A stretch of DNA of 64,000 nucleotides from Bacteroidota bacterium (lineage in GTDB: Bacteria; Bacteroidota; Bacteroidia; AKYH767-A; 2013-40CM-41-45): contig JADJSV010000018.1 in NCBI GenBank assembly GCA_016711505.1, positions 310,001-374,000 on the forward strand, written 5' to 3'. How positions within the stretch are numbered: the stretch's first letter is position 1; each line of letters opens with the position of its first letter. Positions 1 through 9,320 of this stretch are shown here, one piece after another. Under the pieces are notes generated by a model. That model was given only the letters and a program-made list of their open reading frames with translations, ran no database searches and was not told the origin of the DNA. The position numbers were made by a program, and so were the translations under genes.

Positions 1-3
1 CAA

Positions 4-1803
4 TTGAAGATCCCCGAACTCCTTTCAACCCTCCCCGACAGCCCGGGTATTTATCAGTTCTATGATAAAGAGGGATTGCTATTGTATGTCGGGAAGGCGA
101 AGTCGTTGAAGAAAAGAGTCAGTTCGTATTTTCAGAAAGATGTTCATGAAAATGGCAAAACGACCGTAATGGTCCGTAAGGTTGCTGACATTAAAATTCT
201 TGTCGTTAATACTGAGATGGACGCACTCCTGCTGGAGAATAGTCTTATCAAAAAACATCAGCCACGATATAACGTAAATCTTAAAGACGATAAAACATAT
301 CCATGGATCTGTATTAAGAATGAAAAGTTCCCAAGAATTTTTATTACGCGCCAGATGATAAAAGATGGATCGGAATATTTTGGTCCGTATACTCCGGTGA
401 AAATGATCAATACATTGCTGGATCTTATTGGACAACTTTACAAACTTCGAAATTGTAATCTCAACCTTACTCCGGAAAATATTGAAAAGAAGAAATTCAA
501 AATTTGCCTGGAATATCATATAGGAAATTGTAAGGGTCCTTGTGAAGGACATCAATCAATGGAAGATTATGATCAGACGATCAAAGAGATCCGGCTCATT
601 CTGAAAGGAAATATAAATACTGTAATTCAGCACTTGAAAAATCTGATGAATCAGCAGTCAGCACAATTCTTTTATGAAGAAGCTCAGGTCACAAAACAAA
701 AGATTGAACTGCTTGAGAAATTTAAAACGAAATCTGTTGTTGTAAATCCATCAATTCATAATACCGATGTATTCAGTATTGTAACAGAGGAAGATTCTGC
801 TTTCGTAAATTTTCTTCGCATTATGAACGGTTCTATTGTACAAGGCCATACTCTTGAAATTAAAAAGAAACTCGATGAATCTCCGGAAGAACTTTTGGAA
901 ATTGCTATTGCTGATCTCCGGACTAAATTTAACAGTGATGCTAAAGAGATAATTGTTCCTTTTGAAGTTCCTACAATGATGGAAGGAGTTACGTTTACAA
1001 TTCCAAAAATAGGAGAGAAGCGGCACTTGCTTTCATTATCGGAAAGTAATGTGAGAAATTATATCCGCGAACGTGATCTTCAACTCGAGAAACAAAATCC
1101 TGAAAACAAAGTTTTGCGCCTGATGGAGAAAATGCAGAAGGATCTACGTTTAACCGAACTACCCAGACATATTGAATGTTTTGATAATTCAAATATTCAA
1201 GGTGCATATCCGGTTGCTGCTATGAGTGTTTTCAAAAACGGGCAACCTTCCAAAAAAGATTACCGGCATTTCAATATAAAAACCGTTGAAGGTCCCGATG
1301 ATTTTGCTTCGATGGAAGAAGTAATTTATCGTCGCTACAAAAGAATGCTCGATGAAGCACAACCTCTTCCGCAACTGATAGTAATTGACGGCGGTAAAGG
1401 TCAGCTTAGTTCAGCAATGACCAGTCTGGAAAAATTGGGATTAGTAGGAAAAATGGCTGTCATAGGAATTGCAAAAAAACTGGAAGAGATTTATTATCCC
1501 GGCGATTCTGCGCCTTTGTATATCGACAAGAAAAGTGAAACACTCAGAGTAATCCAGAATTTGCGGGATGAAGTTCACCGCTTTGGAATTACTCATCACC
1601 GTAATCGAAGAAGTAAAGGAGTAATGAAGACAGAACTTTCCGATATAAAGGGAATCGGTCAATCGACAGCAGATGAACTATTGCGCGAATTCAAATCCGT
1701 TAAACGAATCAAAGAAGCGTCGCATGATGAGTTGAAGGCAGTAATTGGTAATTCAAGAGCAGATAAAGTTTTTTCGCATTTTCATGATAAAACCGCTCCA
1801 TAA
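4..1803 (+). CDS. uvrC: UvrABC excinuclease subunit C
   Basis: UvrC makes both incisions around a DNA lesion in nucleotide excision repair, after UvrA and UvrB have located the damage. The protein has 599 residues, the usual family length. It opens with a GIY-YIG nuclease domain (GIY at 15-17, YVG at 28-30), followed by a Cys-rich stretch (CLEYHIGNCKGPCEG, about 168-182). A UVR/UvrB-interaction helix pair lies near 205-240. The RNase H-like endonuclease half (about 380-540) contains ECFDNSNIQG and VIDGGKGQL, and the C-terminal helix-hairpin-helix contains KGIGQSTADELL. The frame opens with TTG at base 4. The N-terminus fits the family, but a start just outside the window cannot be excluded. 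Identification is firm. Confidence 0.96.
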   Translation: MKIPELLSTLPDSPGIYQFYDKEGLLLYVGKAKSLKKRVSSYFQKDVHENGKTTVMVRKVADIKILVVNTEMDALLLENSLIKKHQPRYNVNLKDDKTYPWICIKNEKFPRIFITRQMIKDGSEYFGPYTPVKMINTLLDLIGQLYKLRNCNLNLTPENIEKKKFKICLEYHIGNCKGPCEGHQSMEDYDQTIKEIRLILKGNINTVIQHLKNLMNQQSAQFFYEEAQVTKQKIELLEKFKTKSVVVNPSIHNTDVFSIVTEEDSAFVNFLRIMNGSIVQGHTLEIKKKLDESPEELLEIAIADLRTKFNSDAKEIIVPFEVPTMMEGVTFTIPKIGEKRHLLSLSESNVRNYIRERDLQLEKQNPENKVLRLMEKMQKDLRLTELPRHIECFDNSNIQGAYPVAAMSVFKNGQPSKKDYRHFNIKTVEGPDDFASMEEVIYRRYKRMLDEAQPLPQLIVIDGGKGQLSSAMTSLEKLGLVGKMAVIGIAKKLEEIYYPGDSAPLYIDKKSETLRVIQNLRDEVHRFGITHHRNRRSKGVMKTELSDIKGIGQSTADELLREFKSVKRIKEASHDELKAVIGNSRADKVFSHFHDKTAP

Positions 1804-1880
1804 GTAGATCAGTTTTAGTCGAAGTGACAATCTATTCAGAATTTACTGATAAATATCACGATTTCTCGCTTTTGGTTACG

Positions 1881-1888
1881 TAACTTTG
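1881..1888 (+). promoter_or_regulatory. Bacteroidota -7 promoter box (TAnnTTTG)
   Basis: TAACTTTG lies 27 bases before the universal stress protein start and matches the TAnnTTTG consensus of Bacteroidota primary-sigma promoters. No clear -33 TTG is seen at the expected distance. The call rests on consensus and position only. Confidence 0.5.
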
Positions 1889-1915
1889 GAATATTGACAA
1901 ACAAAATTCTTTACG

Positions 1916-2746
1916 ATGAAAAAAATTCTTGTGACAACCGATTTCTCAGCAAATTCAAAAGCAGGTTTGAAGTTTGCAATTCAACTTTCATTGCAAGAGA
2001 AAGTTAAGTTGACATTTTTTCATTCCTATTATGTAATGAAACCAACTTCATGGGAAAGTAGTAAAGCCCGGTCGTTTGAAATTGCTGAAGTGGAAAAACT
2101 GCAAAACCAACTTGAAAAATTCGTAGCGTCTGTTTATAAAAGTATGGAATTAAAATATCCAAATGCTGAATGTGTTTTAGGTCGTTCTGTTTCCGCTGAT
2201 AAAAATATTGTTGAATATGCAAAAAAAAATCATTTTGATTTTATATGTATAAGCACCCGTGGTGCAGGAGCAGTAAAAAAATTATTCGGGACAAATACTT
2301 CTACAATAATAAAAAATTCGATGATTCCGGTAATTTCTGTTCCATCTTCATACAAACACGAGAAGATTTCTACTATACTTTATGCCACTGATCTCGATGA
2401 ACTTCAAGAGGAATTAAAATTGGTTGTTAATTTCAATAAATCACTAAAGGCAAAAATTGAATTACTGCATTTTGATTTTCCCGCTGAATTGCACTTGAAA
2501 GAAAAAATTATGACAGCAGCAAAAAAGAAATATTCTAAGCAGAATTTCAGTTTGCATCTGGCCAATCTTGATATTGCGAGTAGCTTTGTTTCAAATATGG
2601 AATCTGCAGTAAAAAGATCAAAGCCTTCGGTTTTAATTATGTTCAGACATGTGAAAAAAAACATTTTTGATAAAATTTTCGCACCTTCTTATTCGGCAGA
2701 ATTTTCATTTGTTTCGAAGGTGCCGATGATCGTTTTTGCAAAGTAG
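1916..2746 (+). CDS. Tandem-domain universal stress protein (UspA family)
   Basis: Cytoplasmic stress protein with two UspA-like alpha/beta domains in 276 residues (about 1-145 and 150-276). Domain 1 begins MKKILVTTDFSANSKAGL, the classic Usp start. It ends with a glycine-rich nucleotide-loop region (STRGAGAVKKLFGTNTS) followed by a beta strand ending PVISVP. Domain 2 restarts with STILYATDLDE, but its C-terminal glycine loop is eroded (FRHVKKNIFDKIF), so nucleotide binding is more likely in the first domain. It stands alone between uvrC and a hydrolase gene, with its own TAnnTTTG box. The family is certain; the specific stress role cannot be read from sequence. Confidence 0.9.
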   Translation: MKKILVTTDFSANSKAGLKFAIQLSLQEKVKLTFFHSYYVMKPTSWESSKARSFEIAEVEKLQNQLEKFVASVYKSMELKYPNAECVLGRSVSADKNIVEYAKKNHFDFICISTRGAGAVKKLFGTNTSTIIKNSMIPVISVPSSYKHEKISTILYATDLDELQEELKLVVNFNKSLKAKIELLHFDFPAELHLKEKIMTAAKKKYSKQNFSLHLANLDIASSFVSNMESAVKRSKPSVLIMFRHVKKNIFDKIFAPSYSAEFSFVSKVPMIVFAK

Positions 2747-2826
2747 AGGTGACTTTATGATTGTCTTAACATTATTCGTGTGGATTGGACTTATATTTAC
2801 TGAACAAACCACAAGAATAACCTCCT

Positions 2827-4314
2827 ATGAAAAGTATTATTTTCATCTTGACAATATTATTGACGTTTGATCATCTGTCATTTGCTGAAAATGATAAAAA
2901 CGAATTCGTTTATCAAAATGATACATGTAAGAAGATTGACTCCTATCTTTCTAAACTTTCTGTAGATAGAAATTTCTCGGGCGCATTATTAATAGTAAAA
3001 GATGGCCGGAAAATTTTCAGCAAAGGATATGGTTGGGCAAATAAGGAGAAAAAAATTCCTTTTACTTCCGGAACATTGGCTTCAATGGGAAGTATTACAA
3101 AGGCTTTTACAGCGAGTGGAATCATGAAACTTGTTGAACAAGGAAAATTGTCAGTTAATGATAGTCTGATAAAGTTTTTTCCTGATGCCCCTGCCGATAA
3201 ATCAAAAATTACATTACATCAGCTGCTGACCCATTCAGGAGGGTTTGCGGAGTTTTTGCAAAATGATGGTGGAGATTATGAAAAAATTGAAACTGCTGAA
3301 TATCTGAAACGAGCATTCAGTGAGCCTTTATCTTTTACTCCTGGCGAAAAAGCTGTTTATACGAATGTAGGGATGAGTATTCTTGCAATTATAATTGAAC
3401 AGGTTTCAGGTATGAATTATGAAGCGTTTTTAAAGAAGGAACTCTTTGATCCGGTTGGTATAAAGCGGATCAGCTATTGCTATCCTCAACTGGATTCGGA
3501 TACCATTGCACATGGTTATAATAACGGCCTTGACTGGGGAACTCATCAGCAGCGTTTTGAAAAGGCAGGAGGAGGTCCGTATTGGAATCTGAAAGGTAAT
3601 GGCGGCCTTGAAGCATCGCTTAATGATATGTATAAATGGATCAATGCAATATCTTCTGCAGCAATCCTGAGTAAGACTTCAATAGATAAAATGTTTACCA
3701 GACATATAATTGAAGATGGAACTGAAGGAAATTATTCTTTTGGTTATGGATGTAATATTTCAAAGAGCAGGAGAAATACAGTTATGATAGATAATGGAGG
3801 TAGTAACAGGATTTATTTTGCCAGAATGATCCGCTTACCGGAGGAAGGACTTGTATTTTATATGGTTACAAATGAAAAATCCGCGAATACAAATATGGTT
3901 TTACCGAATGTTACACAGTTATATTTTCAAGGTGAAATTGTACAGGATGCTTTTGAAATGAATTCAAGATTTGAATCTCCGGTGAGTGAAAAAGTTTTCA
4001 ATGTTTTAAATTCTAATAGCAATGCTGATTTGGCTGTAGAACTTCCAAAACAACAAATTGAAATATCTGATGATATGATCTTGTATGAAGTAGGACAGAG
4101 ATTTGTTAACGATGGAAATGTCGATGCGGCATTTTCTTTATTTAAATATTATACTGTAAAATTTCCAAATATTGTTGTTGCCTGGAATGAGCTGGGTGAT
4201 GTTTACAGAATGAAAAATAATAAGGAAGAAGCAATAAAGTGTTACAAGCAAGCATTAATTGTTCGTCCGGGAAATCCAAGAGCGACTGATAATCTTGAAA
4301 AACTTGCAAAGTGA
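2827..4314 (+). CDS. Serine beta-lactamase-fold hydrolase with C-terminal TPRs
   Basis: Exported serine hydrolase of the class C beta-lactamase / D-Ala-D-Ala peptidase superfamily, 495 residues. An N-terminal signal peptide (about 1-20) is followed by the SxxK nucleophile motif SITK (Ser89, Lys92) and the second-site YTN (Tyr178-Asn180). The third catalytic motif is less clear; a DNGGSNR stretch lies in the expected region. The last 80 residues look like two tetratricopeptide repeats (GDVYRMKNNKEEAIKCYKQA), an addition common in Bacteroidota members. The substrate could be peptidoglycan, a D-amino peptide or an ester; a true beta-lactamase is less likely. It is convergent with gpsA. Fold confident, substrate unknown. 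Confidence 0.85.
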   Translation: MKSIIFILTILLTFDHLSFAENDKNEFVYQNDTCKKIDSYLSKLSVDRNFSGALLIVKDGRKIFSKGYGWANKEKKIPFTSGTLASMGSITKAFTASGIMKLVEQGKLSVNDSLIKFFPDAPADKSKITLHQLLTHSGGFAEFLQNDGGDYEKIETAEYLKRAFSEPLSFTPGEKAVYTNVGMSILAIIIEQVSGMNYEAFLKKELFDPVGIKRISYCYPQLDSDTIAHGYNNGLDWGTHQQRFEKAGGGPYWNLKGNGGLEASLNDMYKWINAISSAAILSKTSIDKMFTRHIIEDGTEGNYSFGYGCNISKSRRNTVMIDNGGSNRIYFARMIRLPEEGLVFYMVTNEKSANTNMVLPNVTQLYFQGEIVQDAFEMNSRFESPVSEKVFNVLNSNSNADLAVELPKQQIEISDDMILYEVGQRFVNDGNVDAAFSLFKYYTVKFPNIVVAWNELGDVYRMKNNKEEAIKCYKQALIVRPGNPRATDNLEKLAK

Positions 4315-4342
4315 TTTATAGCCTTATGGATTTTTAAAATAT

Positions 4343-5336
4343 CTAGGAAAACTGATCACTCAACAACTTCATCTCAATTCTCGGAGCAATCTTTTCATAA
4401 AGTACGTGATAGACTGCATTCGTAATCGGAATGTGAACGTTGTATTTTTTATTCAATTCGTAAATGCACTTTGTTGCATAGTATCCTTCTGCAATCATAT
4501 TCATTTCGAGCTGAGCAAATTTAACTGAGTATCCTTTACCGACCATTGTTCCAAACATTCGGTTTCTACTGAACGAAGAATATGCAGTTACCAGCAAATC
4601 ACCTAAGTATGCAGAATCTTTTATGTCTCTGTCTACAGGATGCACAGCTTTTACAAACCGTTCGATTTCCTGAATTGCATTGCTGATTAATACAGCCTGA
4701 AAATTATCGCCGTAACCGACACCATGACATATTCCGCTTGCAATTGCAATAACGTTTTTTAAAACGGCTGAATATTCTGTTCCGTAAATATCATCACTGA
4801 CTGAAGTTTTAATATATCGACACGACATAATTGTTGCCAGTCGTGAAGCTGTATCTTTATTCTGTGAAGCAATAGTCAGATAAGAGAGGCGTTCCATTGC
4901 AACTTCTTCTGCATGACATGGTCCGGTAATTACTCCGATCTGATTGATCGGAATTCCAATTTTTTGATTTAAGAAATCACCTATGATTAAAAGATCATCC
5001 GGAATAATTCCTTTGATTGCAGAAAAAACGGCCCGGCCTTTGAAATCGTCACTTGTAATTTTCTCTAATGTATTCTTAAGGAACGCTGATGGTACAGCAA
5101 GTATGATAAGATCAGAAGATGTTATCGCTTTTTTTAAGATCTGTTTCGATTTCAATTTTTGAAAGATCAATTTCGACATCACTCAGATAATTCGGATTGT
5201 GTTTGTACTTCCTGATAAACTCTGCAGTCTCATTGCTTCGTACCCACCAGTGAATTTTACTGACATTGTTAGATAGAATTTTTACAATTGCTGTTGCCCA
5301 ACTACCGCCACCTATTACTGATATTTTTTGATCCAT
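4343..5336 (-). CDS. gpsA: NAD(P)H-dependent glycerol-3-phosphate dehydrogenase, frameshifted
   Basis: GpsA reduces dihydroxyacetone phosphate to sn-glycerol-3-phosphate, the backbone for membrane phospholipids. The frame starts at 5336 (MDQKISVIGGGSWATAI, a Rossmann GxGxxG variant) and runs to about 5135, then stops after DLKKSDNIF. The second frame continues from the same point as KKAITSSDLIILAVPSAF to 4343 and contains the catalytic-lysine block EYSAVLKNVIAIASG. The switch falls in a run of seven T on the + strand (5129-5135); six would restore one protein of about 330 residues, the family length. The rest is well conserved. GpsA is normally indispensable, so a sequencing indel is the likelier explanation. 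Confidence 0.9.
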
Positions 5337-5374
5337 AAGTATTTTGGATTAATTCTAAACGCGAGATTATTCGA

Positions 5375-7060
5375 TCAGAATGTTATATCCTTTTCTATCT
5401 CAACTTTATTCCGGATAACTTTTACTTTCGTTGTCTCACCTTTTGAAAACTTTCCAAGAGCCTTCATATAGCTCATCATATCGAGAACTTTGTGTTCGCC
5501 TAGTTGAACAACAATATCGCCGGCAAGTAAACCGGCATTGGAAGCAGGTTTTCCATCAGTAACTCCGTCAATGCGCATACCTTCTCCTTCAAATGAATAA
5601 TCAGGAACTACACCTAATGTTACCTTGAATTTTGGTGCGTCTTCATTCTCATCATCTTTCGTTTTTGTGAAGACCATTTTGTCGGCATCATTTATTCTGC
5701 GTAAAATAGTTTGAAGCAATTCCATGATCTGCATCTGGCCGTCATAATTGATCTTGTCTTCATCATCTGTAGGTTTATGATAATCACTGTGTGTACCACT
5801 GAAGAAATGAAGAACGGGAATGTTTTGTAAGTAGAATGATGTATGATCGGACGGACCAACGCCTGAATCTGTTGTTTTCAAACGCATATCTCCCGTAGGA
5901 ATGGTATTGATCCATTCTTTCCATTGCGGAGATGTGCCCATACCATTTATGATTAATGCTTTGTCGTCGTACTTCAATCGTCCGAGCATATCCATATTGA
6001 TCATACAACTTACTTTCTTCAGATCAATGGTCGGATGTTTCACAAAATAATTGGATCCTAATAATCCTTTCTCTTCACCACTAAAAGCAAGAAACAGATA
6101 GTTTTTATTTTTCAATCCGTTTGTGATAATAAATTTTGCAAGTTCAATCAATGCTGCAGTTCCGCTTGCATTGTCATCCGCTCCATTGTGTATTGCTTTC
6201 TCGCCTCTGTATAAAGACCCTTCTTCGCCATAACCGAGATGATCATAATGTGCGCCGATAACAACTGTGTAAGGAGCTTTATTATCGATGTAGCCTACAA
6301 TATTCCGTCCTTCTTTTTCGACATGTATTATATCTGCACCTATAGTACAATTTGTAACCACACTGTCGCGGAGTAATTGTGCAGCTTTTCCTTTTGCGAA
6401 GAGAATCGGAATTGAAACCGGAGTTGTATGATTCAACCAATCAGCTTTCGGATCCGACTGTGCTGTGTCTGAATTGATAAAAATTATTGCTGCTGCACCT
6501 TTTAAAATTGCCAGATCGATTTTCTTCCGTAAGTCACTCCATTCTCCGAATTTTCCATGCGGTGTATTTCCATCAGGCGTACCTGACTCAATTAAAAATA
6601 TACGCTTGGCGATATTGAGTTTTCCTTTGTAATCGTCGCGATTCAATTTAGTATCAGTAATTCCAAAACTTACTTTCGTAATGAAGTTTGTTACAACAGC
6701 ATTTCCGGAAAATGGTAAAGGATAAAAATCTTCTCCATTTTTAAAGATGTAATTGTTTACAACCAATTGAGTACTGCTTCCAAAAGTTGCTCCTGAGTTG
6801 AACTTAAATTTCTGAAGATATCCGGACTCACCTTTCGCTTTTAGTCCGATCGACTTGAATTGTTTGGTAAGATAATTCGCAGCTTTAGTTTCTCCGGCAG
6901 TTCCGGTTTCTCTTCCCTCGAAATCATCGGAGGAAAGTGTAATAATGTGCGACTTCAAATTTGCTTTTACCTGATCAGATGATAAAGGCAATAATTTTGG
7001 TGCAGAGCAAGCACCTAAAAAAAGTGCTATGCTTAGTATTTTATAAACCCCTTGCTTCAT
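5375..7060 (-). CDS. M28 metallopeptidase lipoprotein with PA and PDZ domains
   Basis: Envelope zinc aminopeptidase of family M28, 561 residues. Lipobox LGAC puts the lipidated cysteine at residue 18. A protease-associated insert lies at about 130-250. The M28 domain follows with zinc-ligand motifs HYDHLG (from His271), ADDNASG (Asp295-296), GEEKG (Glu329-330), NMDMLG (about Asp357) and HSDYHKPTDD (about 424-433). A PDZ domain occupies about 475-561 (GMRIDGVTDGKPASNAGLLAGD). All ligands are present, so activity is expected. The PDZ domain probably recruits substrate or partner C-termini. It is divergent from the next rightward gene; a second, simpler M28 protein lies at 49561-50733. Confidence 0.92.
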   Translation of the reverse strand: MKQGVYKILSIALFLGACSAPKLLPLSSDQVKANLKSHIITLSSDDFEGRETGTAGETKAANYLTKQFKSIGLKAKGESGYLQKFKFNSGATFGSSTQLVVNNYIFKNGEDFYPLPFSGNAVVTNFITKVSFGITDTKLNRDDYKGKLNIAKRIFLIESGTPDGNTPHGKFGEWSDLRKKIDLAILKGAAAIIFINSDTAQSDPKADWLNHTTPVSIPILFAKGKAAQLLRDSVVTNCTIGADIIHVEKEGRNIVGYIDNKAPYTVVIGAHYDHLGYGEEGSLYRGEKAIHNGADDNASGTAALIELAKFIITNGLKNKNYLFLAFSGEEKGLLGSNYFVKHPTIDLKKVSCMINMDMLGRLKYDDKALIINGMGTSPQWKEWINTIPTGDMRLKTTDSGVGPSDHTSFYLQNIPVLHFFSGTHSDYHKPTDDEDKINYDGQMQIMELLQTILRRINDADKMVFTKTKDDENEDAPKFKVTLGVVPDYSFEGEGMRIDGVTDGKPASNAGLLAGDIVVQLGEHKVLDMMSYMKALGKFSKGETTKVKVIRNKVEIEKDITF

Positions 7061-7158
7061 AGGCGCAATTTAATAAAAGTATGGACAAGATATCGTAAAT
7101 AACAAAGATTAAGAATCCGATCTGCTGGCGCCTTTTTCCTTAACCGATAAACTTCACC

Positions 7159-7166
7159 TATCTTTG
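7159..7166 (+). promoter_or_regulatory. Bacteroidota -7 promoter box (TAnnTTTG)
   Basis: TATCTTTG ends 20 bases before the TTG start at 7187 and matches the TAnnTTTG consensus. Its position supports the assigned start of the downstream exported protein. Confidence 0.45.
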
Positions 7167-7186
7167 CAGAAATACAAAATCTAAAA

Positions 7187-7819
7187 TTGAAAGCAGCCCT
7201 GCTCTTCTTGTCGTTTCTGTTTCTGTCTGATAAAATGAATGCGCAATCTTCTGCATTCGGTTCATTCTGGAAATTATCGTGTCCGGAAAAATGGTGGGTG
7301 TTTACTCATCCGTTCGTTGCAAAAGATGCCTTTAAGATAACAAGGGAAGCAAGATTGAAAAGTGATAGTCTTCTCCAGATTTCTGCATTGGATGGCGATC
7401 CGCTTGGTGGACAAATTGATGCATTCCGACATGCTTATTGGATGGCACGAATGGCTCAGACCATGAAATGGAAAAAAGCTTTGCGATTGGGAAAGGCGCA
7501 TGAGAAGGCAAATAAAATTTCATTCAGAAAAAACCAAAACGATGAAGAGGGACTTTTGCCTGACTCTGTCTCATCAGAAATGGATCTATACAATAATCAA
7601 GTTGGTGTTGCTATTGGCTGCAATTTTAAATCTGTCTCCGGTCAGGCAATCTGTGATACTGTTATTCAAAATATAAGAGCCGGTAAGTTGAAAATAATTC
7701 TTAAAAATGAAAATGGAGTTGAGCTTAAATGTGATGGCACTCAACTTGATAAAAACGAGTTTGCTGGAAAGTGGAATATTCCCAAATGCCTGGTAAATTC
7801 AAATTCATTGTTTAAATAG
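7187..7819 (+). CDS. Exported protein with DUF6973-like His/Arg-rich domain
   Basis: Exported protein of 210 residues with a TTG start and a signal peptide ending near NAQ (residue 20). The start is supported by the TAnnTTTG box just upstream. The body contains GGQIDAFRHAYWMARMAQ followed by a basic helix and EMDLYNNQVGVAIG. The DAFRHAYW motif with a downstream D/N-rich helix resembles the DUF6973 family, but I recognise this only by eye. No catalytic assignment is possible. It is monocistronic, between a divergent peptidase and pepP. Real gene by its signal peptide and compositional regularity; function unknown. Confidence 0.75.
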   Translation: MKAALLFLSFLFLSDKMNAQSSAFGSFWKLSCPEKWWVFTHPFVAKDAFKITREARLKSDSLLQISALDGDPLGGQIDAFRHAYWMARMAQTMKWKKALRLGKAHEKANKISFRKNQNDEEGLLPDSVSSEMDLYNNQVGVAIGCNFKSVSGQAICDTVIQNIRAGKLKIILKNENGVELKCDGTQLDKNEFAGKWNIPKCLVNSNSLFK

Positions 7820-7943
7820 ATTTTAATATTCCTAAACAAGGGGGTTGTTGATTCATTTTATGCTTTTTTTACTGTTTTGATTTGGATATTTAGACGATAT
7901 TATGTGAAAATTTCATTATTTTTACCACATAACCCGGTCCAAT

Positions 7944-9248
7944 ATGAAGTACACTCCAATTGACAAAAAGTTGTTTGTCGAAAACAGAAAAAAATTTGTA
8001 GCTGAATTACAAAAAGATTCCATTGCAATTTTTCATTCTAATGATGAAATGCCACGCAATGGAGATTGTAATTTCCCTTTCCGTCAAAACTCAGATCTAT
8101 TCTGGATGAGTGGAATTGATCAGGAACAATCCGTTTTAGTTATCGCACCAAACCATCCGATTGTTGAATATCGCGAAATGCTTTTTCTAAGAAAGACAAA
8201 TGAACATATCGCTGTCTGGGAAGGCCACAAATATTCCAAGGATGAAGCGCGCGCAGCAAGCGGAATTCAAACAGTATTATGGATTGATGATTATGCTTCT
8301 ATACTTCCGCTTTTAATGCATCATTCAACAAATGTCTATATTAACCTGAATGAAAATGACCGGTTTGTTTCTGAAGTTGAATACCGTGATGAACGTTACG
8401 CCCGAGAATTGAAAAGCAAGTATCCAAATCACAAGTATGAAAGATCAGGTCCTGTTATGGCTCGCCTGAGAATAATAAAAAGTGAAATCGAAATTGCTTT
8501 ATTAAGAGAAGCTGTGGAAATTACTAATAAAGCTTTTCGCAGAGTACTTTCAACTTTGCGTCCCGGTGTAATGGAATATGAGATCGAAGCAGAAATCACT
8601 GCAACTTTTATCCGTAATCGTGCAAATGGACATGCTTATTATCCAATCATTGCCAGTGGCGCCAGTGCAAATGTTTTGCATTACAACGACAACAATAAAG
8701 AATGCAAGGATGGAGATGTTATTCTTCTGGACTTCGGGGCAGAATATGCAAACTATGCTGCCGATCTCACAAGAAGTATTCCTGTAAATGGAAAATTTAC
8801 TGCACGACAAAAAGATGTTTATAATGCAGTGTTAAGAGTGATGAAAGCAGCTACTTCAATGTTAGTTGTAGGTAATACCATTCCAAAATATCATGAGGAA
8901 GTTGGTAAGGTGATGGAGAAAGAATTGATCGGACTAGGTCTGCTCAATGCTGCTGAAGTCGCAAAGCAGGATCCGAAGATGCCACTCTATAAAAAATATT
9001 TTATGCACGGAACTTCCCATTTCTTAGGATTGGATGTTCATGACATTGGCAACCGTTATCTGCCAATGCAGGCGGGAATGGTTTTCACTTGCGAGCCCGG
9101 CATCTATATTCCTGAAGAAAATCTTGGTATAAGAATCGAAAATGATATTCTCATCACAGAAAAAGGTCCTGTTGATCTTATGGAAAGTATTCCTGTAGAA
9201 GTTGATGAGATTGAATCATTGATGGCAAAACAAAAAGTTGCTGTGTGA
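7944..9248 (+). CDS. pepP: Xaa-Pro aminopeptidase, M24B family
   Basis: Cytoplasmic dinuclear-metal aminopeptidase releasing N-terminal residues that precede proline. The 434-residue protein has an AMP_N (creatinase-like) domain at about 1-150 and the pita-bread catalytic domain from about 180. Metal ligands are visible: LLDFGAEY and AADLTRS supply two aspartates, HGTSHFLGLDVHD a histidine, and CEPGIYIP and RIENDILI two glutamates. Length and layout match proline aminopeptidase II. A strong terminator follows at 9268-9318, so it is probably transcribed alone. Confident. Confidence 0.94.
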   Translation: MKYTPIDKKLFVENRKKFVAELQKDSIAIFHSNDEMPRNGDCNFPFRQNSDLFWMSGIDQEQSVLVIAPNHPIVEYREMLFLRKTNEHIAVWEGHKYSKDEARAASGIQTVLWIDDYASILPLLMHHSTNVYINLNENDRFVSEVEYRDERYARELKSKYPNHKYERSGPVMARLRIIKSEIEIALLREAVEITNKAFRRVLSTLRPGVMEYEIEAEITATFIRNRANGHAYYPIIASGASANVLHYNDNNKECKDGDVILLDFGAEYANYAADLTRSIPVNGKFTARQKDVYNAVLRVMKAATSMLVVGNTIPKYHEEVGKVMEKELIGLGLLNAAEVAKQDPKMPLYKKYFMHGTSHFLGLDVHDIGNRYLPMQAGMVFTCEPGIYIPEENLGIRIENDILITEKGPVDLMESIPVEVDEIESLMAKQKVAV

Positions 9249-9267
9249 TAAATTTAATTTCTTAATC

Positions 9268-9318
9268 TTGAAAGACTCATTGCTTTTTATTTCAATGAGT
9301 CTTTCAAAAATTTCTTTT
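9268..9318 (+). terminator. Intrinsic terminator after pepP
   Basis: A perfect 15-bp stem (TTGAAAGACTCATTG, 9268-9282; its complement 9293-9307) with a 10-base loop is followed by A-then-T-rich sequence ending in TTTTTT. The symmetry would also allow leftward use. It lies directly between pepP and the yitT-like gene. Confidence 0.85.
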
Positions 9319-9320
9319 TT

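Noticed and set aside
79..555. 158-residue frame antisense to uvrC
   Set aside because: uvrC is unambiguous on the other strand; the antisense frame shows no domain pattern.
5112..5182. Programmed frameshift in gpsA
   Set aside because: Only a seven-base A run on the coding strand, no stimulator hairpin, and similar single-base breaks recur in many genes of the window, so a sequence error is simpler.
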